A stretch of DNA of 64,000 nucleotides from an uncultured SAR86 cluster bacterium (GTDB lineage Bacteria; Pseudomonadota; Gammaproteobacteria; Magnimaribacterales; Magnimaribacteraceae). Positions 18,362 through 27,921 of this stretch are shown here, piece by piece. Positions within the stretch are counted from its first letter, which is position 1, and each line of letters opens with the position of its first letter. Below the pieces are notes generated by a model, which ran no database searches, was not told the origin of the DNA, and worked only from the letters and a program-made list of their open reading frames with translations. The stretch lies in the NCBI GenBank assembly GCA_902630715.1, contig CACOVO010000004.1, positions 22,694 to 86,693 of the forward strand, given 5' to 3'. A program made the position numbers and the translations under genes.

Positions 18362-19810
18362 GTGATCAATTTTTTAACAGATAACAAAGGTTTTGGTCTA
18401 GGTGTGGTTTTAGCATTTCTCGTGCTTGCTCTTCCTGCACCTGAAGGATTATCACTTGAAGGTCAACGAACAGCCGCTATTTTCTTGTTAATGGGAGCCT
18501 GGTGGGCCACTGAAGCAGTTCCTGTTGCTGTAACAGCGCTAGTTCCTTTAGCCTTATTTCCTTTATTGGGTATCGTAGATATACAAAATGCAGCTGATCC
18601 TTATGCCAATAAAACGATTTACTTGTTCTTTGGTGGATTTTTAATGGCCACCGCTATTCAAAAATGGGATTTACATAAAAGAATTGCTCTATTTGTACTT
18701 CAAAATGCAGGATCAAATGGAGCATCACTAATTTTCGGGTTCATGCTTACTGCAGCACTTATAAGTATGTGGGTAATGAATACTGCAACTACCATCATGC
18801 TCCTGCCAATTGGTTTAGCAGTTATAACAGTAGTTAAATCAACTGTTAAATATCTATCAGATGAAGAAATTGAGGCCTTTCAATTAGCGCTTCTTCTTGG
18901 GATTGCCTATGGAGCAACAATTGGAGGCATGTCTACCCTTATAGGAACCGGTCCTAATGGCATGTTGGCAGCATTTATGGCAGATAATTACAATTTAGAT
19001 ATTAGTTTTGTGGACTGGATGAAAGTTGGAGTGCCTCTAAGCGCCGTTATGTTGCCGTGTAGCTGGCTAATTCTCACTAAAGTTATATTTAAAGTGAATT
19101 TTGAAACTTCCTCGGAAACAAAAGTATTACTCTCATCGATGAAGGAGGAACTCGGTGTATTGAAAGGTCCAGAACTTAAAGTTTTAATTATCTTTTTTAT
19201 AACTGCACTAGCCTGGATGTTCAGGACTGTTCTAGATAACTTTTCATTTCTTAACGGATTGTCAGACGCGGGTATAGCTATGGTCTCCGCACTTTTTCTT
19301 TTTCTTGTTCCAAACGGAAACACAGATAAGAAAGGTCCTTTATTGGAATGGAAGGATGCTCAAGAAAATGTTCCTTGGGGCTTGTTGGTCCTTTTCGGAG
19401 GTGGTTTAAGTCTTGCCAATGCAGTTCAAGCAACGGGATTAGCAATTTGGATGGGAAGCTTAATCCCACAAGGTGTAAGTTTGGCTTTAATAGTGATTTT
19501 AGTTGTCGCTTTAATAATTTTCTTGACTGAATTGACTTCTAATATGGCTACAACAGCAACATTTTTACCTGTCGTGGCTGCGATTGCACTGCAGTCAAAC
19601 TTTGATCCTCTGCTTGTTACAGCTGCTGTTGCGCTAGCTGCTAGTTGTGCTTTTATGTTGCCAGTTGCAACACCCCCTAACGCCATTGTTTTTGGATCAG
19701 GACTTATTAGAGTTCCTCAAATGGCTAAAGCGGGATTCCTTATAAACATTTTGGGAATAACGGTGGTTTCTTTAGTGGCTGTTTTTTCTGTTCCCTACTT
19801 CTTGCTTTAG
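18362..19810 (+). CDS. SLC13/DASS family anion:sodium symporter
   Basis: 482 aa polytopic inner-membrane protein. It carries the DASS features SNMATTATFLPVVAAIA and the family signature CAFMLPVATPPNAIVFGSG near the C-terminus, plus the N-terminal half repeat TTIMLLPIGLA. Members import di- or tricarboxylates or sulfate with sodium. The start is GTG at 18362; no in-frame ATG gives a better N-terminus. It lies beyond the receptor terminator, so it probably has its own promoter. Its TAG overlaps the TAA of the convergent ggt gene within one TTAG. Confidence 0.93.
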   Translation: MINFLTDNKGFGLGVVLAFLVLALPAPEGLSLEGQRTAAIFLLMGAWWATEAVPVAVTALVPLALFPLLGIVDIQNAADPYANKTIYLFFGGFLMATAIQKWDLHKRIALFVLQNAGSNGASLIFGFMLTAALISMWVMNTATTIMLLPIGLAVITVVKSTVKYLSDEEIEAFQLALLLGIAYGATIGGMSTLIGTGPNGMLAAFMADNYNLDISFVDWMKVGVPLSAVMLPCSWLILTKVIFKVNFETSSETKVLLSSMKEELGVLKGPELKVLIIFFITALAWMFRTVLDNFSFLNGLSDAGIAMVSALFLFLVPNGNTDKKGPLLEWKDAQENVPWGLLVLFGGGLSLANAVQATGLAIWMGSLIPQGVSLALIVILVVALIIFLTELTSNMATTATFLPVVAAIALQSNFDPLLVTAAVALAASCAFMLPVATPPNAIVFGSGLIRVPQMAKAGFLINILGITVVSLVAVFSVPYFLL

Positions 19811-21510
19811 TTGCCCTTTGCAAGAGCCCCAGGTCTGCGAGTGTCAGCAACTCCAAAGATTTTGTCATTATCTAGAAATATAGCTTGAACACTGCCCATA
19901 GTAGTTGACGCCTCAGGTTCGTGCCCTCGTTGCTTCAACAACTCAATAGTATCAGGACTAAAACCGTTCTCTAACTGGAGTTTTCCTTCTAGTCGTTGAT
20001 TAATTCTGGGAGCTATTACCGCTTCAGTGAAACTCATTTCATGATCGATGACATTACTAATAACCTGAGTGATTATATTTGGAATTCTTCCTCCACCAGG
20101 TGAACCAAGAATCATCATAAGTTCTCCATTTGGTTTAAAAACCAAAGTAGGAGTTTGGGTGCTAATCATTCTCTTACCTGGTTCGAGTCTATTTGCTTCA
20201 CTATCTCCATACTCTGCATGTTCTTTGCCATAAAAGTGCGAAAAATTTCGCATTTGATTGTTCATTAGAAATCCACCCTTTTTGATTGTTACCCCTGATC
20301 CAAATGAGGAGCCTAGCGTATAAGTGTTAGATACAGCATTGCCCTCTGCATCTATAATTGAAAAATGAGTTGTGTCTGGACTCTCATCGTATTTCTTCAA
20401 ATTTCCCTCGAATATTTGACCGTCTGGTGTGCGATTTTCAGAGATTTCTTTTGATAATTTTAAAGAGTATTTTTTGCTGAGAAGAGCTTTTACAGGTACT
20501 TCATAAAAATCAGGATCGCCATGATACTCAGCTCTATCTGCATATGCTCTTTGCATGGCCTCAGACAGAAGATGAATAGTTTTTGCTGAATTATGACCAA
20601 AACTTTTTAAGTTGAAATTTTCTAATATATTCAAAGTCTGAAGAAGAACTAAGCCTCCACTTGCAGATGGAGGCATTGAAACTATGCGGTAACCTCGATA
20701 AAAAGTTTCAATTACATCTCTGTCTTTAGCTCTATAAGAAGCCATATCTTCCAGAGTGATTAATCCTCCATTAGACAAAGACTCATCTGAAATCCATTTA
20801 GCTATTTCACCTTGATAAAATTCATCCTTCCCTTGCTCACTAATCTTTTGCAAAGTTTTAGCTAAATTTGGTTGTTTGAAATTGGACTTAACTTTTATTG
20901 GCTCCTCATCTGATGCATAAAACTTTCGCTTTGAAGCTTCGTTAACGACCATAGATTCTCTGCCCCAATCTAAAACAAAATTAAGATCATATGTAACCTC
21001 AAATCCTTCCCTAGCTAATCTAATTGCAGGTTGCAATAGTTCAGAAATTGGAAGAGTTCCGTGGTCGGTATGTGCTTTTAATAGTCCTGCGACTGATCCT
21101 GGAACTGCATTTACTAAGTGTCCAAATCTTACTACTTTATCTCCATTCAAAAACAAATCACTTGTTGAGGACTTAGGTGCAGCAGAACGGTAATCTATTG
21201 AAAAAACTTTATCTTCCTTTTCGTTGTAAATAAGTATAAATCCGCCCCCGCCAATATTACCTGCCCTAGGAAGAGTCACGGCCAAAGCAAAACCTACAGC
21301 AACTGCCGCATCAACTGCATTACCTCCCTTTTTTAAAATACTGTAGCCAGCCTCGGTTGCATGTTCATTTTGAGTTACAACCATAAATTCCGAAGATATC
21401 TCGGGATGAATCCTGTCTTGATAATCGAGAGTAGTTTGAGTTCTAGCCTGAACAGGCACTTCAAAAAAAATCAACGCAAGACAAATTAACAGAGAATAAC
21501 TTTTCAACAT
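19807..21510 (-). CDS. ggt: Gamma-glutamyltransferase (copy 1)
   Basis: 567 aa, exported (N-terminal signal MLKSYSLLICLALIFFEVPVQA). It cleaves gamma-glutamyl bonds of glutathione and related peptides in the periplasm. The precursor self-cleaves before the catalytic Thr, seen in DTTHFSIID; the small-subunit segments SNTYTLGSSFGSG, LGSPGGGRIPNI and TMGSVQAI are intact. The N-terminal GGNAVDAAVAVGFALAVTLP is a family hallmark. It lies directly downstream (9 nt) of a second ggt gene and a beta-lactamase-fold hydrolase. Confidence 0.96.
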   Translation of the reverse strand: MLKSYSLLICLALIFFEVPVQARTQTTLDYQDRIHPEISSEFMVVTQNEHATEAGYSILKKGGNAVDAAVAVGFALAVTLPRAGNIGGGGFILIYNEKEDKVFSIDYRSAAPKSSTSDLFLNGDKVVRFGHLVNAVPGSVAGLLKAHTDHGTLPISELLQPAIRLAREGFEVTYDLNFVLDWGRESMVVNEASKRKFYASDEEPIKVKSNFKQPNLAKTLQKISEQGKDEFYQGEIAKWISDESLSNGGLITLEDMASYRAKDRDVIETFYRGYRIVSMPPSASGGLVLLQTLNILENFNLKSFGHNSAKTIHLLSEAMQRAYADRAEYHGDPDFYEVPVKALLSKKYSLKLSKEISENRTPDGQIFEGNLKKYDESPDTTHFSIIDAEGNAVSNTYTLGSSFGSGVTIKKGGFLMNNQMRNFSHFYGKEHAEYGDSEANRLEPGKRMISTQTPTLVFKPNGELMMILGSPGGGRIPNIITQVISNVIDHEMSFTEAVIAPRINQRLEGKLQLENGFSPDTIELLKQRGHEPEASTTMGSVQAIFLDNDKIFGVADTRRPGALAKGN

Positions 21511-21519
21511 TGATTGAAA

Positions 21520-23235
21520 TTAAGGAGTAGCCACTCCAGCACTTGGTCGCCTAGGATCGGCAGAACCATAAAAATAGTCGCCTTCTTTCATGATCGCTTG
21601 GATACTCCCCATGGTCGAGGAAGGATAAAGTTTATAACCTTTTTGAACTAAATTTTTCTCAGTATCAGGGCCGAAACCACTTTCAATCATAAGAACTTCA
21701 GGCAACCATTGATGATGAATTCTGGGACTATGAACTGCTTGAGCAATATTCATATCATGATCCATGACATTAATGGCGACTTGTAATACTGTTGTAATAA
21801 TCCGACTGCCCCCTGGACTTCCGAAAACAACAAAAGGTTCGTTATTTTTGAAAATTATCGTCGGGGTCATTGATGATAATGGCCTTTTATTGCCCTCGAT
21901 TGCATTAGCTTCAGAACCTAATAAGCCGTAGCCATTAGGAGTGCCTGGTTTAGAAGAAAAATCATCCATTTCGTTATTTATCAGCATACCAGTGCCAGGA
22001 ATCATTTTTCCTGATCCGTAAGAAAAATTGAGAGTATAAGTATTTGCAACTGCATTACCGTAAGAATCCATCACAGAAAAGTGGGTAGTGTCAGGACTTT
22101 CGTAAGGATAAGGATCTCCAGGAGAGACTTCGCTTGAAGGAGTAATTTTATCACTTGAAATATTCATATTTAAAGACTTAGCATATTGCTTGCTGGTAAG
22201 ACTTGAAGGGACTTCATAGAAATCACTATCGCCTAAGTATTTACTTCTGTCCGCGTAAGCTCGTTTCATTACTTCGGCAAGGATATGTATGCTTTCAGAG
22301 CTTCCAAAGCCCATTTCTTTTATAGGAAATTCCTCGAGCATGTTTAACATTTGGATTAAATGTGTTCCGCCCGAACTGCTGGGCGGCATTGATACTATTT
22401 CAAACTCTTTATAACTGCCAACTAGAGGCTCTCTCTCAACTATATTGTAGTTTGCTAAATCTTCGAGTGTAATCAAACCCCCGTTACGTTCCATTTCTTC
22501 AGCAATCAGTTTGGCAATTTTTCCTTTATAAAATGCGTCTGGACCAAATTCGCTTAATTGTCTTAGAGTGCTAGCCAGATCTTTCTGAACCAACAATTCT
22601 CCGGCTTTATAAAGACTACCATCTTCCTTAAAAAAAACTTTAGAAGCAGCTGGATCAGCAGATAGTCTTTCTCTATATCTTTTTGAGGCGAGAGTATTTG
22701 CCAAATCATGTGGAATAATGAAGCCTTCCTCAGCAAGTTTTATTGCTGGTTTTAAAGCATCTTGCCAACTTATAGTGCCATAATTAGTCAGAGCATAATG
22801 AAAACCTGCTACAGATCCTGGCACGCCAGCTGATAATAAAGAGAATTGAGCTTTCTTTCGATCGTAGTTACCTTCCTCGTCTAAAAATAAATCTCTGTGT
22901 GCTGCAGATGGGGCTTTTTCTCTATAATCGATTGTCAGGGATTTGTCTTTATCTTTGAGATAAACAACCATGAAACCACCGCCGCCAATATTGCCTGCTC
23001 TGGGTAAAACGACAGCCAAAGCCAATCCAGTTGCGACAGCTGCATCAACTGCATTGCCGCCCGATCTCAAAATCTCTGCTCCTACCTCGCTAGCTATCCC
23101 TCTTTGTGACACCACCATTCCTTCACTAGCGATTACAGGATGATTGATCGATTTATATTCGATAATAGGTAGGTCATTTAGGAATAAATTGCCTAAGAAA
23201 AAAATGGATATAAATAATATAGAGATTTTTTTCAT
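21520..23235 (-). CDS. ggt: Gamma-glutamyltransferase (copy 2)
   Basis: 571 aa, exported, a clear but diverged paralogue of the following gene. The autoprocessing/catalytic Thr is in DTTHFSVMD. GGNAVDAAVATGLALAVVLP, MPPSSSGGTHLIQ, FGSPGGSRIITT and TMGSIQAIM are present. The two copies differ throughout, so this is an old tandem duplication rather than an assembly artefact. The pair may have different donor or acceptor preferences. It starts 6 nt downstream of the hydrolase stop, indicating one operon of three exported hydrolases. Confidence 0.96.
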   Translation of the reverse strand: MKKISILFISIFFLGNLFLNDLPIIEYKSINHPVIASEGMVVSQRGIASEVGAEILRSGGNAVDAAVATGLALAVVLPRAGNIGGGGFMVVYLKDKDKSLTIDYREKAPSAAHRDLFLDEEGNYDRKKAQFSLLSAGVPGSVAGFHYALTNYGTISWQDALKPAIKLAEEGFIIPHDLANTLASKRYRERLSADPAASKVFFKEDGSLYKAGELLVQKDLASTLRQLSEFGPDAFYKGKIAKLIAEEMERNGGLITLEDLANYNIVEREPLVGSYKEFEIVSMPPSSSGGTHLIQMLNMLEEFPIKEMGFGSSESIHILAEVMKRAYADRSKYLGDSDFYEVPSSLTSKQYAKSLNMNISSDKITPSSEVSPGDPYPYESPDTTHFSVMDSYGNAVANTYTLNFSYGSGKMIPGTGMLINNEMDDFSSKPGTPNGYGLLGSEANAIEGNKRPLSSMTPTIIFKNNEPFVVFGSPGGSRIITTVLQVAINVMDHDMNIAQAVHSPRIHHQWLPEVLMIESGFGPDTEKNLVQKGYKLYPSSTMGSIQAIMKEGDYFYGSADPRRPSAGVATP

Positions 23236-23241
23236 GTATTT

Positions 23242-24603
23242 TTAATCTTCTATTGATTGATATACAAGAGCACTGAATGTTTCTCTCATTGGCCAAGGAC
23301 TTGCCAATAATTGAGTCATTACAACTGCTACTAACTCTTCTTTAGGATCAACCCAGAAAAAGGTATCGGCCGCACCGCCCCAAAAGTACATTCCTTCTGA
23401 TCCATATTGGCCCAGCAATCCCGGATCTTCAATTACTCCTACCGTTATTCCAAATCCCGCACCTCTTATATAGTCATCTGAGCTAACAATATCTTCTGAT
23501 AAAAGGTTAGACGACATTAATTCAACTGATTTTCTGCTTAAAATTCTTACTCCTGAAAGCTCTCCTCCATTTAGAAGCATTTGAGCGAACTTTAAGTAAT
23601 CTTCGGCGGTAGAAACTAAACCCGATCCTCCATCAAAAAGGGTTGCTGGTTTTAGATAAGGACTGAATGAACGATCATCAACTTTTATCATCATTAAATC
23701 ATCAGGTATCTTTCCTTCCAGTTCAGGAATCAACCTACCTAAATCTCCAGGATATGCATACAAAGATGTAAATCTATCTAACTTAGAAGCTGGAACATAA
23801 AAAGCTGTATCGTCCATGCGTAGTGGTTTAAAGATTTTATCTTCTAAAAAGACATCAAATGTCATCCCAGATGCTCGCTCAATCACACATCCCAAAACAT
23901 CCATACCCATTGAATAGGTATATTTCTCACCTGGTTGATGCATCAAAGGAGCTTTGGAAGCTAGCGCTGAAGAAAAGGAACATACATCTGGAAAAGATTT
24001 ACCGGAGCTAACTACAGTGGCCCCATTAACCTGCAAGGCTTCAAAATTGTCTATAAAAAAGTAAGGCGATAATCTTTCTTCAGAATAAATCTTTCGTAAC
24101 TGGGGAATTGCTGTGAAGCTATATGCTATGCCTGAAGTGTGGGTAGCTAAATCTCTAATGGTAACTTGTCTTTTGAGTTTTTCTCTCGAGGTCGTTCCGT
24201 CTTCATTAATAAACATAACCTCGGTGGTTGCAAATTCAGGTATATAAAGAGATACAGGATCACTCAGTCGAACCTTACCCTCCTCCAAAAGTATCATCAA
24301 TGCTACTCCAGTTACAGGCTTACTCATTGAGTAGATTCTAAAAATCGAATCCTTCTCAAGAGGAATTTTCTTTTCTACATCAGAAAATCCCTGGGTTTCG
24401 TAGTGAACAACCTCACCCTTTCTGGCTACAGCAGTTATAAACCCTGGAAAACGACCTGCTTGAATATTTTCTTCTAAAACAGGTGCTATCTTATTGAGCC
24501 TCTCTTTTGATATACCAACCTTACTTGCTTCATATGCATTAGAGGTTACAAGAAAGCTTATAACTGAAGATATAAAAAATAAAATCCATTTTGATTTCAA
24601 CAT
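23242..24603 (-). CDS. Serine hydrolase, class C beta-lactamase/esterase (EstB-like) family
   Basis: 453 aa with an N-terminal signal peptide (WILFFISSVISFLVTSNA). The SxxK nucleophile is in YSMSKPVTGVAL near residue 95, the YxN-equivalent Tyr is in YTYSMGMDVLG, and WGGAADTFFWVDP sits in the HTG-like position. This pattern fits periplasmic esterases or D-aminopeptidases more than true beta-lactamases. It is first in an operon with two gamma-glutamyltransferases, so a role in peptide or amide breakdown is plausible but unproven. Confidence 0.88.
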   Translation of the reverse strand: MLKSKWILFFISSVISFLVTSNAYEASKVGISKERLNKIAPVLEENIQAGRFPGFITAVARKGEVVHYETQGFSDVEKKIPLEKDSIFRIYSMSKPVTGVALMILLEEGKVRLSDPVSLYIPEFATTEVMFINEDGTTSREKLKRQVTIRDLATHTSGIAYSFTAIPQLRKIYSEERLSPYFFIDNFEALQVNGATVVSSGKSFPDVCSFSSALASKAPLMHQPGEKYTYSMGMDVLGCVIERASGMTFDVFLEDKIFKPLRMDDTAFYVPASKLDRFTSLYAYPGDLGRLIPELEGKIPDDLMMIKVDDRSFSPYLKPATLFDGGSGLVSTAEDYLKFAQMLLNGGELSGVRILSRKSVELMSSNLLSEDIVSSDDYIRGAGFGITVGVIEDPGLLGQYGSEGMYFWGGAADTFFWVDPKEELVAVVMTQLLASPWPMRETFSALVYQSIED

Positions 24604-24681
24604 AATTACCCCAATGTAGTTATTATGTTTAATGATACTTAATAATCTGAATAAATTAAGACTTAACTGGAATATTTACGA

Positions 24682-25479
24682 ATGAATTTAAATTTGAGTG
24701 ATAAAAATGCAATGGTCTGTGCATCAAGCCAAGGATTGGGGAAGGCAGCTGCATTAGAGCTTGCTAAAGAAGGAGCAAATCTTGCCATTTGTTCTAGAGA
24801 CCAAAAGAAAATAAATAAAGTTAGAGATGAAATTCTTAAACAACTTGAAAATGAGGTTGAAATTCTTGCTCTTGAAATAGATTTGAACAACTCAAAAGAA
24901 ATAGAGGAATTTCACCTAAGGACCACAGAACATTTTGATGCTGTTGATATATTAGTAAACAATAATGGCGGCCCTCCTCCTAGTTCATTTGAAAAATTAA
25001 CTGATGCTGATTGGGAAAAAGCCTTCAATTCAACAATGATGTCCTGTATTCGACTTTCAAAGCTTGTAATACCTAAAATGAAACAAAAAAATTGGGGCAG
25101 AATCATCAACATATCTTCAGTGTCCGTAAAGACCCCGGTAACAGGACTTTTTTTATCGAATAGCCTAAGAATGGGAGTTCTTGGTTGGGCAAAGGCATTG
25201 TCAGATGAGATTGCACCATTTGGAATTACTGTAAATACAGTTTGTCCGGGTTATACGAAAACCGAAAGAGTGGAGGCAATATTAGATGCACAGTCTAAAT
25301 CGTCAGGTTTGACGAAAAAGGATATTGAAAAATCTATAGCGGAGAATATTCCAATGAAAAGAGTTGGAGAAGCTGAAGATTTAGCTGGATTGATAACTTT
25401 TCTTGCTTCAGAAAAGGCAAACTATATGACAGGACTAGCTGTACAGGTGGATGGTGGTTCGGCCAGAACTTTTTATTAA
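24682..25479 (+). CDS. SDR family protein with non-canonical active site (BKR-like)
   Basis: 265 aa SDR fold. The cofactor motif is altered (CASSQGLGKAAALE), and the usual YxxxK is absent: after the Ser region NISSVSVKTPV comes LFLSNSLRMGVLGWAKAL, with NSLR where YxxxK is expected. NNNGGPPPSSFE replaces NNAG. A recognised FabG-like SDR subgroup shares these substitutions, so the gene is not broken. It may use a different proton relay or not be a classical reductase. Its TAA overlaps the stop of the convergent gene within TTAA. Confidence 0.85.
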   Translation: MNLNLSDKNAMVCASSQGLGKAAALELAKEGANLAICSRDQKKINKVRDEILKQLENEVEILALEIDLNNSKEIEEFHLRTTEHFDAVDILVNNNGGPPPSSFEKLTDADWEKAFNSTMMSCIRLSKLVIPKMKQKNWGRIINISSVSVKTPVTGLFLSNSLRMGVLGWAKALSDEIAPFGITVNTVCPGYTKTERVEAILDAQSKSSGLTKKDIEKSIAENIPMKRVGEAEDLAGLITFLASEKANYMTGLAVQVDGGSARTFY

Positions 25480-25802
25480 TCCTTAAAGTACTTATTAAGC
25501 TTTCTTACTTGCTTAGGGGGCTTTCGCAACAGAACATAAATTATAGAGGTAATGACTCCAGAAATGATAAGTGGTGTCGCAAAATAGCCGATATAAAAAT
25601 AAGCTGAAGCATCAGCTGGTAAGTCTCCTCCATAGCTTTGCATAAAGAATAAAAGCAAAGAAAATATAATAAAAAACGAAATTATCTTTTTTTGATAAGC
25701 CTGGTGCCTAGAGGCCTCTGCAATCAATTCCTTTAAAAGAAATTGCTGGTCTACTTTATCTGAGCTTATATTAAGTTTTCCATTGGTATATGACCACTTC
25801 AT
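25476..25802 (-). CDS. Small membrane protein of unknown function
   Basis: 108 aa from the ATG at 25802, which is preceded by GGGAGAATTCTT; the track uses a TTG at 25856 that adds 18 residues. The N-terminal ~45 residues are hydrophilic. Two membrane spans follow (KIISFFIIFSLLLFFMQSY and YIGYFATPLIISGVITSIIYVLL), then a basic tail. No family recognised. Confidence 0.65.
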   Translation of the reverse strand: MKWSYTNGKLNISSDKVDQQFLLKELIAEASRHQAYQKKIISFFIIFSLLLFFMQSYGGDLPADASAYFYIGYFATPLIISGVITSIIYVLLRKPPKQVRKLNKYFKD

Positions 25803-25877
25803 AAGAATTCTCCCAACCTCATTATAATCGAAATTAAGTTTGAGATGCTTTTTCAAAAGACGTTTTGAGCAAGCTTA

Positions 25878-26342
25878 TTATTTTTCTAATCTCCGCCACA
25901 CCCAAGGTTTGATGGGATCTGAATCTATCCACAATCCTTTTCTGCTCAACTTGGCTTTTGTTTGATCATCATAGAAAGAGTAATCAGTGACATATTCATC
26001 ATATACCCATGCGTAGCCCGCAGAGACAAGTTCACGATTGATATCTTTTCCTTTCCAATACAATCTAGCTAACTTTCTGCCGTATCTATCAGTACCAGAT
26101 ATATCTATATCTACTTTTCCCTCTCCAAGCAGTTTTTTAAGATAATTAGTTGAATCTATACCAAAAGGTTGATCCCTCTCCGGAGCATCAATCTCGGTAA
26201 GTCGTAACTTATAAACTTCATCCTTAAAAAAAACATGAACAGTATCCCCATCTACAATTCTTTTTATAGCTAAGTTCTCAAGGTAATCTGCGCTGCAAAA
26301 ACTAGCAAAGATAAGTAAAAAAATAATCTTAAAGTTTTTCAA
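25878..26342 (-). CDS. Secreted thermonuclease family protein (staphylococcal nuclease fold)
   Basis: 154 aa with an N-terminal signal (KIIFLLIFASFCSA). The SNase core is intact: IVDGDTVHVFF, RLTEIDAPERDQPFG with the catalytic Arg and Glu, and DRYGRKLARLYWKGKDINRELVSAGYAWVY with the second catalytic Arg. Single-domain enzyme, likely calcium-dependent and periplasmic or extracellular, degrading DNA/RNA for nutrients. Confidence 0.92.
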   Translation of the reverse strand: MKNFKIIFLLIFASFCSADYLENLAIKRIVDGDTVHVFFKDEVYKLRLTEIDAPERDQPFGIDSTNYLKKLLGEGKVDIDISGTDRYGRKLARLYWKGKDINRELVSAGYAWVYDEYVTDYSFYDDQTKAKLSRKGLWIDSDPIKPWVWRRLEK

Positions 26343-26411
26343 TTTATATTTCTTCGTATCCCCTTTATTTTATTTTCATTAGCTTTTATGCATCTAACTT
26401 TGTTTCCTGTC

Positions 26412-26434
26412 TTAATCCTTGTCAATGAATTTAT
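26412..26434. repeat. Direct repeat copy 1 at gene 3' end
   Basis: TTAATCCTTGTCAATGAATTTAT, overlapping the stop of the 178-aa gene, matches 27922-27944 at 21 of 23 positions. Confidence 0.65.
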
Positions 26435-26948
26435 GAATAATGTCGATAGCTTCCAACAGATCATCATAGCGTTCGTCCTTTCTACTTAAATTATCTTTTT
26501 CTAAATCAGCTGAAGCTATTTCAACTCCATCATGGGGATCATGAAGACTTATATTGAGCGGTTTACCTTCCCAAAAAGAAATCCTGATACTCAGTAAATA
26601 CCCACCAGAAATCTGGCGATTACACAGGAAAAGTTCTTCTGAGACACCATGCCTCAATCCTTGTTTAAATCTAAAATGACAAACATAGTTTTCAAAGTCA
26701 TAACTAACCCAATTCCTTGGCAGCTCACCCTCTTCGAGGTCACTCCATACATCGTCATATGTATCAAAAAAAATTGAAAGGAATTCATGATTTTCCATTT
26801 TACTTTCCCCAGTTTTTAAATCACTGAGGAAATCTATAAAGGGGACGCTGACTAAACCTGTGAATAATCTATCCTGACTTGATTCATAAACAATGCCATT
26901 ACGATTAACCAAATCCAAAACATAGTCTTTTCTTATTCCAAAATTCAT
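26412..26948 (-). CDS. Unknown protein, possibly MORN/YwqK-like; third gene of an unknown operon
   Basis: 178 aa, no signal peptide or membrane span. Segments such as GIVYESSQDRLFTGLVSV and FRFKQGLRHGVSEELFLCNR resemble degenerate MORN/YwqK-type repeats (xLFTG... GxxHG). The C-terminus EAIDIIHKFIDKD closely matches the end of the 553-aa protein (KNKFIDRD), and the DNA matches there too. It is 9 nt downstream of the 325-aa gene, so probably one operon. Function unknown. Confidence 0.6.
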   Translation of the reverse strand: MNFGIRKDYVLDLVNRNGIVYESSQDRLFTGLVSVPFIDFLSDLKTGESKMENHEFLSIFFDTYDDVWSDLEEGELPRNWVSYDFENYVCHFRFKQGLRHGVSEELFLCNRQISGGYLLSIRISFWEGKPLNISLHDPHDGVEIASADLEKDNLSRKDERYDDLLEAIDIIHKFIDKD

Positions 26949-26957
26949 GGTCGCATA

Positions 26958-27911
26958 CTATCCAAGAGGGCTGACCTCACTTAGATTATCCAAATCTTTT
27001 AGAGTCAAAGATTTAAAATATCCACGACTTCCAATAACAAATCTTTCCCAAGACCAAGTTTCAATGAGACTTACAGAGGATTCTATCTGACCTCTAACGC
27101 CAATATTTTCGATTCCAAAATATTTAATATAATCCTTAATGAACCTCTTAGATTTGTTATCAAACTTAAATTCTTTTGTAAAAAATAACTTATCATCAAA
27201 ACTATAATGACCTGAACATATGCATTTAGGTTCTAAATACTCTCCCATACTTTCATACTTAGTTGAATCCGATTTCATCCAAAAGATTCCAGTAGACATA
27301 GAAAAAAAGTCATAGATCTCATCAAAATCTTTCTTACAGTCTTCCAAGGCATGCTTATAAAGTTGATAGAGTTGAGATTTTAGATAATCATTTACATACT
27401 CAGTATTTTTCCCATCCTTAATGAATACATTGGCTTCTTTTTCTATACGATCTGCATCCCATTTGTGAAAATTATCTAATTCGACTTCGTTGAGTGTTGG
27501 GAATCTTAAAAAAATTTTTATTCCTGAGAAATCATCTTTTAAACTCCAACCAAATAAACCGTCTAGGAAATATACTTCAAGAGTTTCGTTTTTCTCTTGA
27601 ATTAGAACTCTTTCACAATTCTTCACAGAATCAGGCCCGTAGTATTCTGGACCGTTTACAAAAGGGCATTGGGGATGCCAGCTTTCTTCAACACTGCCAA
27701 AGCCTGTCCAGGCAATGAGTAAACCTTCTTCATAGTAATGTAACTCGTTATATTTAAATCGCTCTTTTTGGTTTTTATTTTTTTCATCCAAGCATACGGT
27801 TGAAAAAGCAAAGCCTGAAAAAGGGTAATTTTTATATTTTATATAATGAAGACTATTGTCTCGTTCGATTAGGTTTTCAATATTGGTAAAACTAGGAAAT
27901 GAAAATTTCAT
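26958..27911 (-). CDS. Unknown protein, possibly MORN/YwqK-like; second gene of an unknown operon
   Basis: 317 aa from the ATG at 27911; the track start at 27935 is a TTG inside the preceding gene's end. The N-terminal part has YIKYKNYPFSGFAFSTV and YNELHYYEEGLLIAWTGFG, reminiscent of YwqK/MORN repeats (PFSG, YYxxGLL). The middle is acidic and helical (RIEKEANVFIKDGKNTEYVNDYLKSQLYQLYKHALEDC), and the end is aromatic-rich. No catalytic motif, signal peptide or membrane span is evident. Function unknown. Confidence 0.6.
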   Translation of the reverse strand: MKFSFPSFTNIENLIERDNSLHYIKYKNYPFSGFAFSTVCLDEKNKNQKERFKYNELHYYEEGLLIAWTGFGSVEESWHPQCPFVNGPEYYGPDSVKNCERVLIQEKNETLEVYFLDGLFGWSLKDDFSGIKIFLRFPTLNEVELDNFHKWDADRIEKEANVFIKDGKNTEYVNDYLKSQLYQLYKHALEDCKKDFDEIYDFFSMSTGIFWMKSDSTKYESMGEYLEPKCICSGHYSFDDKLFFTKEFKFDNKSKRFIKDYIKYFGIENIGVRGQIESSVSLIETWSWERFVIGSRGYFKSLTLKDLDNLSEVSPLG

Positions 27912-27921
27912 TGAGCCAGTG

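Noticed and set aside
19807-23235. Duplicate ggt as an assembly artefact
   Set aside because: The two proteins differ throughout and have distinct N-termini and gaps, so it is a genuine diverged tandem.
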